Shown piece after piece: positions 63,321-64,000 of a DNA stretch of 64,000 nucleotides; the first letter of the stretch is position 1; every line of letters starts with the position of its first letter. Source of the DNA: Candidatus Kapaibacterium sp. (GTDB lineage: Bacteria; Bacteroidota; Ignavibacteria; Kapaibacteriales; Kapaibacteriaceae); the NCBI GenBank assembly GCA_022842685.1, contig JALHPC010000004.1:1-64000 (forward strand), given 5' to 3'. Under the pieces are notes generated by a model. That model saw only the letters and a program-made list of their open reading frames with translations. It did not search any database and was not told the origin of the DNA. Both the position numbers and the translations under genes were made by a program.

Positions 63321-63794
63321 TTACTCGTCGCGGAACCCTTCGCGTGCGTGGCTGCCGTCGCAGAACGGCTTTGCCTTGGAATGTCCACACCTGCAAAGAG
63401 CGGTTGGAGGCATTCTTGTTACTTCGGATCCGTCGGGCAACGCAATGGTGATAACACCGGTAACACGTATCGGGCCATTGGGGCTGATCTTGATACTTAC
63501 AGGCGGTGCCTCGGCAGGAGCTGCCGTTTGCGCCGGTGCAGTTGGCACTGCCTCGGCAGGCGGGGTTGCGGCGGCCTCGGAATTCTGAAGTAGCGTAAGG
63601 GCGCCCGACGGACACATTCGCACCACAGCAATAACACGCTCGGCATCGGCATTGTCGGGCTGTATCCACGGCTTCACCCGCGGATTGAACACCTCGGGTA
63701 AGTTGCCAAAGCAACGGCCAGAGTGCTGGCATAAGTCGGCTTTCCAAACGATGGTTTGGTTGCCCAATGGGTAGTGCTTTTCAAACGAACTCAT
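63321..63794 (-). CDS. Ferredoxin-like (Fer4_19) and CDGSH iron-sulfur fusion protein
   Basis: A 157-residue two-domain protein. The N-terminal 70 residues have ADLCQHSGRCFGNLPEVFNP and VVRMCPSGAL, the cysteine pattern of the divergent 4Fe-4S (Fer4_19) domain. A Pro/Ala-rich linker (about 75-100: SEAAATPPAEAVPTAPAQ) leads to a CDGSH domain with CRCGHSKAKPFCDGSH, whose three cysteines and one histidine bind a redox-active, pH-labile [2Fe-2S] cluster. No signal peptide, so cytosolic. Such fusions occur in bacteria, but the role is not established; electron transfer or cluster storage is likely. Confidence 0.88.
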   Translation of the reverse strand: MSSFEKHYPLGNQTIVWKADLCQHSGRCFGNLPEVFNPRVKPWIQPDNADAERVIAVVRMCPSGALTLLQNSEAAATPPAEAVPTAPAQTAAPAEAPPVSIKISPNGPIRVTGVITIALPDGSEVTRMPPTALCRCGHSKAKPFCDGSHAREGFRDE

Positions 63795-63905
63795 GATGAA
63801 TCCCTCTCCGTGAGATGTCGTCGCTTGCTACGGCCACGTCGAAACTAGTATGTATGCACCAAAGCGCCAAATGGCCGACGTGCAAATATTCGTAACGCAT
63901 TATCG

Positions 63906-63913
63906 TAGTTTTG
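63906..63913 (+). promoter_or_regulatory. Bacteroidota-type -7 box before the right-edge gene
   Basis: TAGTTTTG fits TAnnTTTG. The GTG of the next reading frame is 10 bases downstream, so the mRNA would have almost no leader. Bases 63795-63905 hold nothing else I can support. Confidence 0.35.
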
Positions 63914-63923
63914 CACCGCAACC

Positions 63924-64000
63924 GTGATTCGCCTGCTCACACATATCGTTTTGGTCCTGTCGTTCGTTGCTACGGCTGGCGTTCCAGTTTCTGTAGGCTA
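63924..64000 (+). CDS. 5' end of a secreted protein, cut by the window edge
   Basis: GTG 63924 opens a frame with no stop to the window end. Its 25 codons read MIRLLTHIVLVLSFVATAGV then PVSVG: a positive residue, a hydrophobic core and small residues, as in a signal peptide. A -7 box lies just upstream. Nothing can be said of the mature protein. Confidence 0.55.
   Translation, partial: MIRLLTHIVLVLSFVATAGVPVSVG

Noticed and set aside
1..64000. tRNA, rRNA, riboswitch or insertion-sequence features
   Set aside because: The intergenic gaps are short, and I saw no cloverleaf, conserved riboswitch core, transposase or terminal inverted repeats with target duplications.

Overview
The window looks like a chromosome segment of a Gram-negative member of the Bacteroidota/Chlorobiota group. 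My best guess is a Candidatus Kapabacteria-like lineage, with moderate confidence. The reasons are: secreted proteins ending in type IX secretion (T9SS) sorting domains; a single-subunit b558-type succinate dehydrogenase anchor; intergenic TAnnTTTG boxes (the Bacteroidota -7 element); many GTG/TTG starts; and stop/start-overlapping operons. I see no tRNA, rRNA, CRISPR array, transposase or phage structural gene.

Layout. 1-4.3 kb: sdhCAB (respiratory complex II), convergent with pdxJ (vitamin B6). 4.4-13.5 kb: three tandem paralogous giant secreted proteins (SBBP-like beta-propeller repeats, two Ig-like domains, T9SS tail). 13.5-21.8 kb: an iron-sulfur/oxidative-stress supercluster, sufB-C-D-S-E, a SufT/DUF59 protein, a PaaE-like NAD(P)H:[2Fe-2S] reductase, an Rrf2/IscR-like regulator, an A-type carrier and an Fe/Mn superoxide dismutase. 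Upstream of sufB lies an inverted repeat that fits the core of the E. coli IscR type-1 operator exactly and abuts a -7 box. 21.8-24.3 kb: a LON-domain protein, a SpoIIE/PP2C-type phosphatase and convergent pth.

24.6-47 kb is the unusual part: about 22 kb of same-strand genes for large, low-complexity, modular secreted proteins. They combine (i) short N-terminal modules like those of phage tail-fibre proteins, (ii) repeated GTTD...RTNN.ER...G.VGIG modules, (iii) YadA-head-like left-handed beta-roll repeats (GGG..N) and (iv) two alternative C-terminal caps, but no YadA anchor and no clear T9SS tail. The run ends with beta-helix-like proteins, a protein with a dockerin-like EF-hand pair, a T9SS-tail-like protein and an outer-membrane beta-barrel, nearly all overlapping at stop/start codons. 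I read it as a surface-fibre or adhesin system and as the best candidate for something undescribed.

47-51.2 kb (minus strand): two coupled paralogous soluble TPR histidine kinases. 51.4-54.4 kb: nuoM-nuoN without the rest of complex I. 54.5-59.7 kb: more envelope genes (a choice-of-anchor/T9SS protein, a beta-barrel, a DUF1573 protein, a propeller-like protein). 59.7-63.8 kb (minus strand): lytic transglycosylase, ABC ATPase, MXAN_6640-like metalloprotease, fibronectin-III-like protein and a ferredoxin-CDGSH fusion. The right edge cuts off the signal peptide of another secreted protein.
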